DNA from: Sebastes aleutianus
Lineage: Eukaryota > Chordata > Actinopteri > Perciformes > Sebastidae
Length of the DNA stretch: 64,000 nucleotides
Reading direction: 5' to 3'
Assembly (NCBI GenBank): GCA_916700875.1
Contig: CAKAKS010000066.1
Coordinates: forward strand, 32,280,490-32,344,489
The notes under the pieces were generated by a model, which saw only the letters and a list, made by a program, of their open reading frames with translations, did no database searches and had not been told where the DNA came from. Made by a program: the position numbers and the translations under genes. Shown piece after piece: positions 10,741 to 24,248 of the stretch. The stretch's first letter is position 1. Each line of letters opens with the position of its first letter.

Positions 10741-12331
10741 TTACGGCCTGCGCTCAGGGTTTTGTTGAAATCGTACGAGAACCGTGGACCGAACCCTCTA
10801 ACGTTTTTCTGAATATATATATATATATTCTGCAAATATTGTTGTTTCTCTGGCTGTACTTCCTGTCCATTAGTCTTGGAGGTGACACATACCATACACC
10901 CCCCACAACCCACCCCCTCCATGACACTGATGGATGGCCCCAGGGCCGTCGCCGCAGCGACACCGCCCCATTTCCCATGGACACACACAAACAGTCGGTG
11001 GGCCGCCTGTCAGTCAGCCAGCTAAGACCTGGCCAGGGAGCCCCGGCTTGTTTCGGCCCCAGCAGACCCCTTCCTTTTCCTCCCATGCCCTTCTACATCC
11101 CAATGCATGAAGAAAACAGAGCGGGACTACAAACATGTGCTGTCAAAAGCTGCGTGGATGCCACAGGGCGACTCTACCTGTTGATAACAGTGCAGTGAGA
11201 GCTCTGCTATAACTGCACTACTCAGCCTCACCCAAAGGTGGCACTGTTGCCCTCCAATTCTCCCCCTTTTTTTTTTCCTCAGCCAAGATTGGAAGACAGG
11301 ATGAAGTAGTCATGGGATAAAACATAATACATTCAGGTTGCACATTTAATCCCTTTAATCCCTATAAAAGATATGTGCTTTTGGGTGAAAGCAGACTGGC
11401 TTTATTGGTGCCAAACTGATAAGGGTTATCTGTTGTGTATTTACATTGATTGGCAGGTTAGGCCTAAAGAGTCATCACCCTTGCAGATAAGGCAAGTTGT
11501 TTATATCAATAAAGTAGTAGAAGGCCCCCACAGTTTGCCAAAGTGCTCAAATGTCCAACCTGCTGGCTGTACTGGACATCTTGGGTTTATTAAGTAGAGG
11601 ATGAGGAGGAGGAGGAGGAGGAAGAGGGCTGTCAATAAAGAGGGTTGCTACAGAAATCGGGGGGACCTAAGAGGAGGCTGCTGGGCGTAGTTTATTTTTA
11701 TTTGAAGTCTAATCTGCCCAGTCTGATTAATGATTTCGATGAGGGGAGTGACAGTGTGCCAGGAGATGGAGAGAGGAAAAAGAGAGAGAGAGAGGTACCA
11801 GGTTTGTTTGGGCCTGGGCCAGAGGAGAGAGAGAGAGCGGCCCTGGTTAGGGAGGGAAGGGGGATTCCTGTGTGCTCTGTTCAGGGCCGAGGTGCTGACT
11901 GAAGGACCCTGACCTCCGCTCAGCAGGAACAGCTTGACTCTATCACTCGGAGCACAGAGGGCTCACATGCTGCGGCGCTGCACGGCAGGGGCCTGGAGGG
12001 GGTGGTGGAGGGGGGCTCAGGGGGTTGAGGGGGTTGAGGGTGAGGATGGCCGGGAGACGGACAGACCCAACCAACCAGCCAACCAACACAACGCGGAGCG
12101 GTAGCGGCGTGTTTGCCCAGGGTAATTGAGTCTATGTTCCTGTGCTTAACGAGCCACTTCAGAGACCTCAGGCTGGGCCCGAGGCAATGCGAGGGAAGTT
12201 ATTGAGTCCATCACTGTAACTGTAATGTCTGTTTGCTTTTTACCCTCCACTTCCCATCTGCGTTTTCTCATCTGCTCTATATCTTATACACAGTATGGCT
12301 GCTCACACGCACAAAATGAATATATTATTAT
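10741..12331. other. Intergenic DNA downstream of txnrd2
   Basis: No gene is supported. There is a GC-rich repeat-poor stretch at 10890-11100, a stem AGTGCAGT/ACTGCACT at 11189-11219, purine-rich tracts at 11598-11630 and 11775-11840, and a G-rich stretch at 11990-12060. These may be regulatory DNA. Confidence 0.4.
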
Positions 12332-12750
12332 TAGGGCTGTCAAAGTTAACGCGATAATAACGTGATTTGTTTTAACGCCACTCATTTCTTTAACGCATTA
12401 ACGCAACTTGCGATTTTTAGGTTGTAGCAGGCTCAGTTTTAAAGAGAGAGTGAAGATACTGGTATCATAGACTAGAAAATCTACCATGTCATACTAGCTT
12501 GTAGCGAAGGAGGTTAAATAACGCTCCAAACTTATGCTAAATTTTGGAGATTAAGATTTCCAGTAATAACTATATACATACATTGGCATAAAGCAGCACA
12601 TTTGCCCACTCTATACTATTAAATACTTGACAAATCTCCCTTTAAGGTACATTTTGAATGTAGTTTTGAATGTCCATAGTTAATCACGATTAACTTTGGA
12701 CAATCATGCGATTAATCACGATTAACTATTTTAATTGATTGACAGCCCTA
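12332..12750 (+). mobile_element. hAT-like element, family A copy 3, with perfect 8-bp target duplication
   Basis: The ends TAGGGCTGTCAAAGTTAACG and GATTGACAGCCCTA are flanked by ATTATTAT on both sides (12324-12331, 12751-12758). The 8-bp duplication points to the hAT superfamily. This copy is internally shortened to 419 bp. Confidence 0.85.
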
Positions 12751-13414
12751 ATTATTATATATTGTAATGACATATCTGTGTAATATGAACGGTATCTGTT
12801 CATTGTTGTCACTCCAGGCCCGGATTTGACCAGTTAGCCTCAGCTGTGCCCCATGGGGTGGGGGGGTCAGGGTTCACCTTTCAGGTCGGCCAGCTAATGA
12901 TGGCCTGCACTAAAACCCAGAACTGGGGAGTGCAGGCCTGATGTCACCTGGCCGCCACCTTTGTAAATAGAGAAGTGTAATTGTCCATTAAAGCTTTGTT
13001 ATACATAATTTATATGTAAAGTAATAACACTTTGGAATGCACAGTGTCACTATTAAAGTAATGATGCCCACTGATTGAGTGCTCTATTGTTCATAAATGA
13101 CTGGTGCATGGTTGCATGCATCTGTCATGTGTATTCATACACATGAATGTGTACATGTACACATGAGCATACAGCACGTGTGAGTAAAGAGTTCCTTTTC
13201 ACTGGGCTGTGTTCATTTTGTAAAAACACAATGTATGTAGGGAACGGGAATCGCAGAGCTTTCTGAGGCACGCTGCCATTTTTGGAGGTGAGCGGAGGGG
13301 TATTCAGTTGGTTGCAATCTGCAACCACACTAATAGATGTCACAAAATCCTACACACTGTTCCTTTTAACAGATATTTATTTAAATGAAAATCTTCGAGA
13401 TTGCCACTTAAATG

Positions 13415-13680
13415 GAATACTTCATTTTAGGAAATATGCTCATTTACTTTCTTGCCAAGAATTGGAGGAGAAGATTAATACTTCTCATGTAAATATGAAA
13501 CTACAGAACAGCCATAAGCAGGTTAGCCTAGCTCAGCATTAAAACTACAAACGGGGAATTGGCTGCTGCCATTTGATATTTACCATACGGATGTGATAGT
13601 GGTATCAATCTTTTCCTCTATCTCTCAGCAGCAGAACAAATATGTATTTCTCAAAATGTTGAACTATTCCTTTAAAGAGA
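13415..13680. repeat. Fish repeat family G, copy 1
   Basis: AGGAAATATGCTCATTTACT, CTTTCTTGCCAAGAATTGG and GAACTATTCCTTTAAAG match the copies at 32117 and 56305. Confidence 0.6.
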
Positions 13681-13689
13681 ATTAGTTAA

Positions 13690-15750
13690 AATTGTTGAGT
13701 CGGAGAATAACATTTTCACAGCAAATATAAGGGCGTCCAGAGAACCACTGATCGTGTCAATGTAAATATGCATCTGTACAGGTTTATCTTAAAATATGCT
13801 CCATGGCTCAGTCTTCTATATTAAGCGGTGTCACAAGGGGTGGTCACACTTTGACCCGGACTCGTCTCTGCTGACAGGCAGCTCTGCTATGCAGCCCTGT
13901 CACTCAACCCTCTGCACCAACAATGGCAGAAATTCCACTGTGTTTGTTTGGTTAAGGACAGAGCTCTCTGAAACCCCTGAACCTCCTCAGGATCCACAGC
14001 GGCCTCACTCACCCTGAGAATGAAGCCGGTGGTGTCAGTCCTAACCCAGACAGCGGGAGTAAAGTTCACCCGCCATCTCAAGAATAGTCAGTCCCATTAA
14101 GCAATTGTGTCTCCTCTGTCCCTCCACAATGGAGCAAACAGGCTAAATCCACCTTGAAATGCACTTAGTAGAACATGTCAACATGTCAGGGTGCGCTCGG
14201 TTCTACGCGCCGTCTTAATCCAGCCCATTGAACACTGACAGTTGTCTGTGAGTCAGACATTCACGGGGCCTTTGTCACTCCAGGTCTTGAGCCCTAGCAG
14301 CCACGCTGGAAGAGCAGAACCCTCAGACTCACGTTAAGACACACATGCTGGGTATACAACCCCCGCCGCCGCGGCCAAAAGCCTCAGGAGGAGGAGAAAC
14401 CGATACATACCTTGTGTAAACATTAGCGAAAAAATGACGCTAGGAACAGAAAAGGCTCAACCTTGGTGAGGATTATCGCTGAGAAATGAATAGGGGCCAA
14501 TTATGACTGCTCTGTTGTACTGCCAGTATCTGGCTCAAGAGCTGTCAGCCTGAGATGCCTGCAAGGCCTGGAAGGGGAGGGGGTCCTCAGGAGGCTTGAT
14601 GTAGAAAAAAAAGGGGCCCTCAGACTGGTAAGCCAAGGTGAGTCTCCCAACTAGATGTTGGTGCTCTCTCTCTCATCTGGCCTCCCAAGTTCAAGACAAT
14701 TAGCTCAAAGAACCTGCTGAAGCCGTGCACTAAGCCTAATGGCACAGGCTCACAAAAACAACCACGGGAACAAGGGTGTTGAGATGACACTTTTCTTTTC
14801 GTGTGCTGTACACTGTTTACAGACACCACTTTCTTCTGTGGGGAGTCCAAAGACACATTTTAATCTTGGTGCTGGATTGTGACTGAGTCTGAATACTCCC
14901 CATCAGGAATGTCAAGGTTGTCTCGTTTGTATCAAAGACGACATATTTGATTTTTGCTGTAGCTCCTAGAAAGATTCAGTCATCGAGTTGCCTCCCTTCT
15001 TGACCCCTCGTTCAACCACAAACACTGAGAAAAGGTAGATGAGGTCAGCTCTTGTCAGAGTGGGTTCCTGTTGGTAGCCCAGTAGAGGTGAGGGCCTGTG
15101 AAATGAGCTTATCTGACCCCTGATAAGAACAGGATACCCTCAGGAACACTCTAAATTCAATACATATGGCTGCGACGGCGGCTTTTATCTGGGTGTTCGA
15201 AAAAGGAGCTAGCGCTGCGGTTAGGTTCGGCCTATCGCGACCGGTCCAGTCAACCACAGCCTTACAAAGAATACCAGTGCCTGTGGCCAACAGTGAAAAG
15301 GATGTGCTACAATGTCATAGTTTGTGGTTTTGATCCCCAGACGTCACTAAGAGAGCAATTACGATCAGCAACCTCAACTCCTAAATCATTTAGTCAGGTC
15401 TTTTGCCACACAGGAAGCTGTTTTATTACCTCTGAAAGCTGCACAGAGATTTATAGAGCTGATGTTTGATGACGGCATACAACAAAGGGACAGTGTTTGT
15501 GTTTACAGTATATGCATGCCAAATAACTCCGATTGAGGCAATAGCGGTCTGCATGCAAAAAGCAACACAACACACCCTGATGTCTGGATCTAAACAAGAC
15601 ATGTCTGGCACACAACATCTGGACTTAATTATGATTATGTTGTTACACCTCAAACAACCTCTTAACCATTGTCTGTTTGATCAGTTAGATGAGTTGCTCA
15701 ATTAATTCATAGTAATGTAATACAGTAGTAATTAAGCTGTAAAGCTGTAA
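13690..15750. other. Repeat-poor intergenic block
   Basis: No exon-like frame with splice sites and no familiar repeat is seen, apart from the GATA-rich element at 15086-15190. The even base composition contrasts with the AT-rich transposon DNA around it, as expected of conserved non-coding sequence. Confidence 0.35.
15086..15190 (+). promoter_or_regulatory. GATA-motif-rich element, copy 1 (candidate enhancer)
   Basis: It contains GAGCTTATCT, CTGATAAGA, CCTCAGGAA, ACATATGGC and TTTTATCTG in this order. The same series occurs at 54162-54270 with nearly the same spacing. The function is inferred only from GATA-type motifs. Confidence 0.45.
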
Positions 15751-15756
15751 AAAAAA

Positions 15757-16402
15757 AGATATTTTCTATAAAACAGCCACTATATCCAGACAGTAGTGCA
15801 TGAGACAGGTAATCTGAAAAAAAATCATGTGCCTCTCCTCCGGTGTCCTCCGGTGCTCCTAACGGCATCTGCAAGATTTCGCAGACTGCAGGAAAACAAC
15901 CAGTCAGAGCTGATCTAGAGTCTGCCGTCTATGAGAGCCGGCTGTCAATCATTTGCGAACTCCGATCAAACGGTCAAACTAGGCAGCGCTGATCAAATAT
16001 TAATCAATATTGATATATATTATCAATATATGTTATTGTAATGCCTATTTCTCGCCTCATATGTTTTCAGAAACATCTTGTAGTGTACTGTTTAGCTGTA
16101 AAATGAGAAAGTTTGTGACCCGGCAGCCATGTTGAGATCTGGTGAGAAAATACCAAGCACCACCCACCAGCCGGAGCACAGCCAATAGGAACGCTGAATA
16201 GGAACGCTCTCTCTCTCTCTCTAAAATGACCTGTGATTGTGAGTCTTGCCGTCTCTGAGCAGCTGTCAATCACTCGCAAACTCCGATCAAATGGTCAAAC
16301 TAGGCAGCGCCACGGGCTAGATTTTTTTAAAGCCTGAAAACAGAGCCATGAGGAGGTGCAGAAGTCTAGTTTTCTCTCAGAACACTTGAATTACAATATC
16401 TT
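15757..16402. mobile_element. Foldback element, family B copy 1
   Basis: It shares the ATATCC(A)GACAGTAGTGCATGAGAC head and the body around GTACTGTTTAGCTGTAAAATG with four other copies in the window. It has no coding capacity. Confidence 0.65.
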
Positions 16403-16404
16403 AG

Positions 16405-16745
16405 TTAGTTATTTTAACCCAAACCACAATCTTTTCCTAAACCTAACCAAGTAGTTTTTGTCAAGTAACTTCCGTGCGTAAGTTACGGCATTTCCGGAGT
16501 TATTTAAACTCAAACCACGATCTTTTCCTAAACCTAACTGAATAGTTTGTTGCCTAAGCCTAACCAAGTCGATCTAGTCCTAAACCTAACTGAGAAGTTT
16601 TATTTTTAGTAGACTGGGGCGGAAATTGTCAAATACGTCACGTGTTGCTGGACATTCGTAGGAAAACAACGCTGAAAGTTGTGCTGAGCGTCACGAAAAA
16701 AAGAGAAATTCGTGTCTATGTACACAAATCAAATAGATTAAATTT
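16405..16745. repeat. Repeat with internal CCTAAACCTAAC units
   Basis: CAAACCACAATCTTTTCCTA and CAAACCACGATCTTTTCCTA occur about 85 bases apart, each followed by AACCTAAC. Further CCTAACCAAG units follow. It resembles dispersed fish repeats and is not a telomere-type array. Confidence 0.55.
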
Positions 16746-17718
16746 CGCGACTATTTCATGAACTGGCGTGAGACTGTGTTGAAATGTTAGCATGCTGACT
16801 TGCTAAACTAAGATGGTTAGCATGGTAAAGATTACCTGCCATCACCATGTTAGCATAGTGATGTTGACATTTAGTTTATCACACCGCTGTACATAAGTAC
16901 ATCCTCACAGCCACTTGGCTGTTCGTTAAACTTTGTAGTTTAAGTACTTCAGGGTGTCTGTTTCATTTCTTTAATCCAATTTTTCAATTTAAATGATTGA
17001 ATAATGGGGCACTACAGGAATAGTGTGCAAATACTTGAGATTGACAAAGGTCTCAGTGTTACATTTTAGGTTGTCAATAGCCACAGCCTACAGTGTGGCA
17101 AATTGTAAAACATTCGATATCTGTAAATGTGAGATGAATCCTGTTCACATCAGTACTCCAGGACTGGTGAGGAGGAACTTGGGGGGGAAAAATAAGCAAA
17201 AACAGTGTTTGAGTTCTTTCAGAACAGGATAGTCTGGAGGGATACATACCCATTAATTATTTAAAAGAAGTAGGCCTGGCTTATTTGGTAATCTTCATTT
17301 ATGAAACGAAAAAATATGATTACACTCATGATTGATAGCTTTAACATTCCAAACCTCACAATGATCAAACTCTGGTACTGATGGAGATAATCAACTTAAC
17401 AAGCCTCTAGCACAGGAAATAACAAGCTACTTCATTACACTTCCTAAAGGTTTTTGCCAAACACTAGCAGAGAGCAGAGAGAGCATCAGTATCAACACCA
17501 ACTTGACAGCTTCCCTTCTGACTGTGTCTGCTCTGGGGCTCTGGTGTTATCAGTCTGAGTCACATCACATAAATCAAAGTGCCTTCCAGTGCTGTGATGG
17601 CTCTCCACTCTGCTGCCAAAACATCTGGCTGGAGATGTAAGGAACTGCCTGGGCCTGAGCTGAACGTATAAAAGGCGCAGATTACGATTCCTGCCGATGG
17701 CCCTGTCTATGTAGTAAG

Positions 17719-17760
<42 letters not shown>

Positions 17761-18904
17761 CTGAGCTGCAGAGACCGTCTTGATATGTGATGCAGATGGA
17801 CTGCGTGCAGGATTCGCCCTCCGGCCGCTGTCGATGCCTCTCTGATTGATTCTCTTTCCTGTTTAGCCATTAAAAGCTCTGTGTGGTGGGAAGAGCTGCT
17901 CCTGAATGAATCACAAACACACGCACACACATTCTGCACGCAGTGTGTATCTGCTGGCTTTGCTTCTGGCGCTCACAGTTATGCCTGCCTGTGTTTATTT
18001 GTTGGTCACTGATCTGGTGAGAGATGGCTTGCATGGTATGTTTTGTGTGAGGTGGTGTGTGTGTGTGGGCAGGTGGGAATGTGGATGCGTGGGTGTGTCG
18101 GCAACGTGAGCTCTCTTGCGTACGGCCTGTATTTGGATGTCCACACACACACACATACTGCGTGTCTGAATGGCATGGTGTGGGTATACTGTGAGCCTGC
18201 GTTCAGTACACATGGACGTTCCCTAAAAATAAAGCTGTGGAGAGCTATACCTCTGGCCTGTCTTTCCAAAACAAATTTTCAGATGCTTGTGTAACAGGAG
18301 TGTCACTGTCACAGCCAAACTCTGGTACACACGCACACACACACACACACGCACAGAGACCAGTGTATATATAACCAGCTCAGTAATTAGCCTTCGCAAA
18401 GTGACCTTTGGCCTTAATGTCATCCTGTATGACAAATGAAGTAGCAGCAGCAACATGAAGAGTGGTCATTACTGTATGTCGAGGCATCTAGTGGAAGAGG
18501 AGACATGGCATGCGTCTCGAGTCTCTCGACTCACTGAGCTGGGTTCTGTCCACCCAATGGCATTTTTAGACCGCTTTAATCTTGGCTCTTTTTGCGTGCC
18601 AATTGTAGGCTACAAAGGACAACCTCCTAATATTTCAACTTTTTGACAGTCTCGCATTATTCCAAGATTGAACCCCACTGCTAGCATTGTTGTCACACCA
18701 TTTAAATAACCTAAATTAGCTACTGTTGCTGTGTTAGGCTACATATTTTGAGCGGTTGTTGCCGTGAAAGTGAAACTAGATACAAACAAACAAAAATCTG
18801 CCAGATTAGTGTATTGGATTTTAACTACCAGTGATAGTGGCCTGGCAGGCACTTTGTTTTGTTTTGTATTTTGGTAGATAATAGAATAATCCAATTTGTA
18901 ATTA
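16746..18904. other. Intergenic DNA with repeat fragment and CA-rich tracts
   Basis: 16780-16925 (TTAGCATGCTGACTTG-like, CAGCCACTTGGCTG) resembles a fish repeat. CA/TG tracts are frequent at 17720-18360. No gene is supported. Confidence 0.4.
17720..17758 (+). repeat. (CA)n microsatellite
   Basis: An uninterrupted CA run of 39 bases. Confidence 0.97.
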
Positions 18905-19500
18905 CAAGTGGTGCAGGAATGAGTCCTAAAACCCGGAAATAAATTAGCATTTTAGCACTTCCGGTTCCCTCGTGCAAGTCAATGGGTTTTTTGAATGGCT
19001 TTTTAGATAGATGCCTGAAATAAAGTCTGTGGTTAACACAAGCTGAAGAGATTTTAACGTTTTGTTCTATGATATAAAATACGTCAGTAAATATCCCACG
19101 CGTGAATTTTGAAGCTTTTGAAGCTTGTCTTAAAAAAGACGGTTGCTAACAAGTAGCTAAATGAGACGTCATCAAGCCGACTTGTCCTCCTTTACAGCCT
19201 CGTTGTTTATGCTCGCGCTCATGTGACCGTGGTGTAGTGCATTTATAGCCCAACGTTAGCTTTTTACTTCAGCGATTACATTCATACTTCAAAAATCATA
19301 AAAGTGGTGTTCATTTGTGTAGATTATCTTGCTGAACAAAACGTGTAAGTATCATAAATGTTTGTTTGTCACAGAGCTTATTTTCTACAATAATCCAAAA
19401 TCCAATTGAAAAATCCGATTGTCTTTTTGTCGAGGGAACCCAGGGCGATGCTAACTTCCTGGTTGACCTACAAAAATATGTCATCCCTGCACCACTCTAT
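18905..19500 (+). repeat. Interspersed repeat family J, copy 1
   Basis: The ends AGTGGTGCAGGAATGAGTCC and TCATCCCTGCACCACTC are inverted repeats. The segment near 19420-19480 matches 20460-20560 in reverse orientation. Confidence 0.65.
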
Positions 19501-22088
19501 TAGCTACCAACTTTTTCCTGCAAGCGGAAGACATATCATTTTTTGTAGGGAACACAATGAAACAAAACCCTTACTAATTTTAAAGATAATAATTAAAATG
19601 TATGCATACAGTAAGTGTGACATCAACTGTTTATAGAACGCCTTTAACCTCGCATGAGACATTGAGACAAATTGTTTCATCACATATACGTGTAGGTGCA
19701 TTACAAAAGATTGAGTTTAATTGGTGACGCTTACTCCTGAGTGTAATATTATGGGTCAGAGATAATAATGTATCCTTGGCTGCTGCTCCCAGTGGACATG
19801 ACCATGAGAAAACAGTGTCATCATTCAAGAGGAGTTTCAAAAAGAACTGATAAGAATATTAACTTTAGACACAGGGTGCCTCCCCTTCTTCACTGCTCCA
19901 AGGGAGGATGTTTTAGTGGTGCTGATAGTGCCTGCGTGTCCTTCCAGCTACATATTGATTCATTTAGCCTAAATCCTGTTTTGTTCTATGCCTCAAAGTG
20001 ACAGATGGGCCAGTCACTCCTCGCCCTCCCTGAGATCTCTCCATTCACACCTGCGAAGATGCCCAAGGAAAACATGAGCCGGGGAGGCCTCACCATCCCA
20101 TTTTGTGATACCTGCACATTCAACACATACTCCCACACGCTGTATCTTCTCCTTCTGTTCTGATAGCTTAATGCTTACTCGTCCACTGACACGTAGACAT
20201 ATCAGGGAGACATAAAGTTGCTCATACACATTCGTTTCTAGAGTCCAACTGAGTGCCATACGTAAAGGGACCGTGAAAGGACAATCCATCTTGTTTGGTA
20301 GTGTTTTTTCTTATTGGATAACATGTGAACATAGAAGACATCACATCAAAGTGTTTCCACTGTAATTTGCTAGAAAAGATCAAAAACGTTAACACAATAC
20401 AAATTTCTACACCCATTTTAATGGGTGACTAGTCACCCAGAATTCATTGCAGTGACATATAGAGTACTCCAGGGATGACATGTTTTTGTAGGCCAACTGG
20501 GAAGTTAGCATCGCCCTGGTTCCCTCAACAAAAAGCCAATGGGAGTTTTCCATTGGGTTTTGGATTATTGCAGAAAATACACTGTGGCAAACACACGTTT
20601 ATGATACTTACATATTTTGTTCAGCAAGATAATAACAGATGAAGTGACACTTTTGAAATGAACATCGCTTTTACGATTTTTGAAGTGTAAATGCAATCGC
20701 CAGAAGTAAAAAGCTAAGGAACTACACCACTTTCGCATGAGCGCGAGTATACACAACAATGCTGTAAAGGTGGACGAGTCGGTGTGATGACCTTTAGTAG
20801 TCTCATTTTGTCACTTGTTAGCAACCGCCGTAGCAATGTTAAAATCTGTGTAACAAATGGTATCAACCCAAAAAATTGCTGCAACAACTTATGAGACATA
20901 ATAGAGCATGGGAATGGCCATCATAAACATCTATCAAAATGTCATAAGCGCTTATACACTTTCACAATTTATTTAAATCAATTAATTAGTATTTCTGATT
21001 TATGACTAGAACAACTTGAGACCCAGTATACATTATGCCCTGTACTGTATATCAGTAAAGAAAATTCCTCTTGCTCCTCAGTCTCTTGGTACAGTAGCTC
21101 TCTGTGTCCACGCTATGTGTTCATTACTTTACGGTCTGTCTCGGAGGACTTAAGAGCACTGTCTAGTGTTCCTCCCTGGAGTGTTGCCCTCCAAGGTGTA
21201 CAGCGGAGTCCTCTACCTCTGCGTGATGGTGGTGAATGAGCACCAGCAGACTGCACCGTACAGTAGCACTCCCATCTATTTCTATCTGTCTGTGGTCTGG
21301 CTGCTGCTCCGGCTGACCCGCAGCCTTTCTAATTTGGTGATGAGCTGTAAAGTGACCTGACTGCCCCCCCAACGGCCGGGTGGCTGGAGTGCGAGTGGGA
21401 TTCCAGGGATTTCCTTACCACGCAAAGTCTCTTGGGTTGGATGGATGATACTGTATACACACCCCAACCCTGTCACCCCACCCTCTCCTCCTCCTCCTCC
21501 TCGGACCCACGGGGAGACCGTGGCTCCAGCTCTCAAGTGCACCCTGGCATTGTCCCGTCCACCCTCCCTGCCACTGGGTAAGTTGAGATGCCTGGAATAA
21601 TTGATGATGATGTAGGCCATGGTATCTGTCCAGGCAGGGCAGCAGACACTTTCTCCCACCTCCTGCTGAGGGGTTACCGTCCTGCCACCTCCATTTGCAC
21701 TAATTGGTTTGAACTCAGCGCTGCTCTACAACTGAGACTCACCCTTTTCATGTATGTCATTAAGTGCTTATGTGTGTCATAGCTCATTAATGAACTATGA
21801 ATACACTGGTAACCATCCACCACTCTAAATCCCAAATATTGTGTGTCTCATTTAGTATAATTTGAGTATTGTATGTCTAGGAGGTGAGAATGTAATTGAA
21901 GCGGGTTCACATGTACATTCAAATTGATGCGCTGCACTCTAGGAATACACAACATATTATGACCGGGTTGTGTCCCTGATGAAGGCTGCGTAGGCCAACA
22001 TGTTAACATTTACTTGCCCAAATAAATTCAGGTGTATGTGAGGTATTTTCCCTCTCTGCTTTTTAAAGTTAAATGAGTGTTATCCTTA
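19501..22088. other. Intergenic DNA without supported gene
   Basis: Apart from the repeat at 20455-20860 it holds a short repeat-like tail near 21960-22050 (CCTGATGAAGGCTGCGTAGG with AATAAA) and otherwise no recognisable feature. Confidence 0.35.
20455..20860 (-). repeat. Interspersed repeat family J, copy 2 (truncated, inverted)
   Basis: TACTCCAGGGATGACATGTT, TTAGCATCGCCCTGGTTCCC and TTTGTTCAGCAAGATAATAA are reverse complements of parts of copy 1. The far end is lost near 20860. Confidence 0.62.
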
Positions 22089-22722
22089 AAGCTTCAGTAG
22101 GCAGAATGTTTTTGGCATCATTGGGCAAGAATTCCATAATAACCTTTCATCATATTGTAATTCAAGTGTTCTGAGAGAAAACTAGACTTCTGCACCTCCT
22201 CATGGCTCTGTTTTCAGGCTTTAAAAAAATCTAGCCTCTTCTCTTTGGCCAATCACAGGTCATTTCAGAGAGAGAGAGCGTTCCTATTGGCTGTTCAATC
22301 AATGGAGTCACCTGTTAATCACTCGCAAACTAGGCAGCGCTAATCAAACATAAATTAATATTCTGTTACTCTAATACCTATTTCTCTCCTCAAATGTTTT
22401 CAGAGACATCTTGTAGTGTACTGTTTAGCTGTAAAATGAGAAAGTTTGCTCCGGCGGGCCCGGTGGGCGGTGCTTGGTATTTCCTCAACTGATCTCAACA
22501 TGGCTGCCGGGTCACAAACATTCTCATTTTACAGCTAAACAGTACACTACAAGATGTTTCTGAATCTTGCAGATACCATTAGGAGCACCGGAGGACACAG
22601 AGGAACATGATTTTCTACAGATAACCTGTCTCATGCACTACTGTCAGGATATAGTGACTGTTTTATAAAAAATAACTTTTTTTTTAATCATATTTACTTC
22701 AATCCTACATACTGCTGCTTTC
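22089..22722. mobile_element. Foldback element, family B copy 2, with perfect 37-bp internal arms
   Basis: The termini GCTTCAGTAGGCAGAATG and CATACTGCTGCTTTC are imperfect inverted repeats. Internally 22406-22442 and 22521-22557 are perfect reverse complements, 78 bases apart. Confidence 0.72.
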
Positions 22723-23262
22723 ATTTTTTGGGGGATTTTTTTGTGTTTTCAATGTGCTCTACATGCTATGCACCTTCTCCCACTGAGCCACCTGTACTCC
22801 TTATTGTTTCAGAGTGCAGTCGGGACTGGCTGACTCTAATCCACGGCCACAGAAGCGGTTTAAAACACTCTGGTTTCATCTAATCTTCCAGCTCAGACCT
22901 AGCCGAGCTTGAAACCCGCTCTCTCCATGATAGGAATGGACAAATAAAGGTCTCTCCCAGCACTCCTATGAAAGGGGTCTGTGTGCTCTGTGGATTAGGG
23001 CGCTGTGTTTTCTCTGTCTCTCTTTCTCCATTAGACTGAAAAGGATGAAAAAAAAATAAAGACTCTCCTGTTCTTGCAGTATTGTAAAGCTTTGCAAGTT
23101 CTATAGATATCACTCAGTTCTGATGTTTTTTTTAAGGTAGTCAGAGTGTTTAGAATCAGATGTTGTAGGGATTTAAAAGAGCATATATCTAAGTTTAAGT
23201 ATACTTTTTTTGAGTCTTAATTCTTCAATTATTCTATTCTCTTCAATAGAAAATAGACATTA

Positions 23263-23876
23263 TAAACGTGCAGTAGGCAGTATATTTTTGGCATCATTGG
23301 GCAAAAATTCCATAATAACCTTTCAGCATATTGTAATTCAAATGTTCTGAGAGAAAACTAGACTTCTGCTCCTCCTCATGGCTCTGTTTTCAGGATTTAA
23401 AAAATTGGCCAATCACAGGTCATTTCAGAGAGAGAGCGTTCCTATTGAGCGATCCTATTGGTTGTGCTCCGGCTGGTGGGCGGTGCTTGGTATTTCCTCA
23501 TCTGTTCTCAACATGGCTTCTGGGTCACACATTTTCTCATTTTACAGCTAAACAGTACACTACAAGATGATTCTGAAAACACTGATTGATTCATATTTGA
23601 TCAGCGCTGCCTAGTTTGACCGTTCGGTTGGAGGTCACGAGTGATTGACAGCTGCTCAGAGACAGCAAGACTCCAGCTCGACTCTGATTGGTTGTTTTCC
23701 TCCAGTCTGTGAAATCTTGCAGATATCCTTTAGGAGCACCGGAGGACACCGAGGCACAGGATTTTTTTTTTTTTTTCAGATTACCAGTCTCATGCACTAT
23801 TCTTAGGATATAGTGACATTTTATAAAATAACTTTTTTTTAATCATATTTGTTCCAATTCTACCCACTGCAGCTTT
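23263..23876. mobile_element. Foldback element, family B copy 3
   Basis: From GTGCAGTAGGCAGTATATTT to CTACCCACTGCAGCTTT. It is homologous to copy 2 and lies only 540 bases from it in the same orientation. Confidence 0.7.
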
Positions 23877-24146
23877 GAGTGACAATCTAACAGCAGTCAT
23901 CATAATCTGATTTTAATTATATATCAGAGTGCTGTAGTGCCCTTTCTATTATTTACTTCTGTATTTACTTTTATATATTGTTGTCTTTTATAGCATATAA
24001 TATAGCATATTATTTGTCTTTTTCTTTTTTTTTATCTTTGAGAAACTCTTCATAATAAAAATACTCTAAAGCACATGTGAGTAGTGAACACTGACACACA
24101 GGCAGGCAGTCATACCAGTGGAGAGACTGAAGAAGACTGCACGCTG

Positions 24147-24248
<102 letters not shown>

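Noticed and set aside
11189..11219. 8-bp stem AGTGCAGT/ACTGCACT as an RNA element
   Set aside because: It is short with a 15-base loop and can occur by chance; it is beyond the likely txnrd2 transcript end.
16405..16640. Interstitial telomere-like array (CCTAAACCTAAC)
   Set aside because: The units are irregular and part of a longer dispersed repeat; the motif is not a run of CCCTAA.
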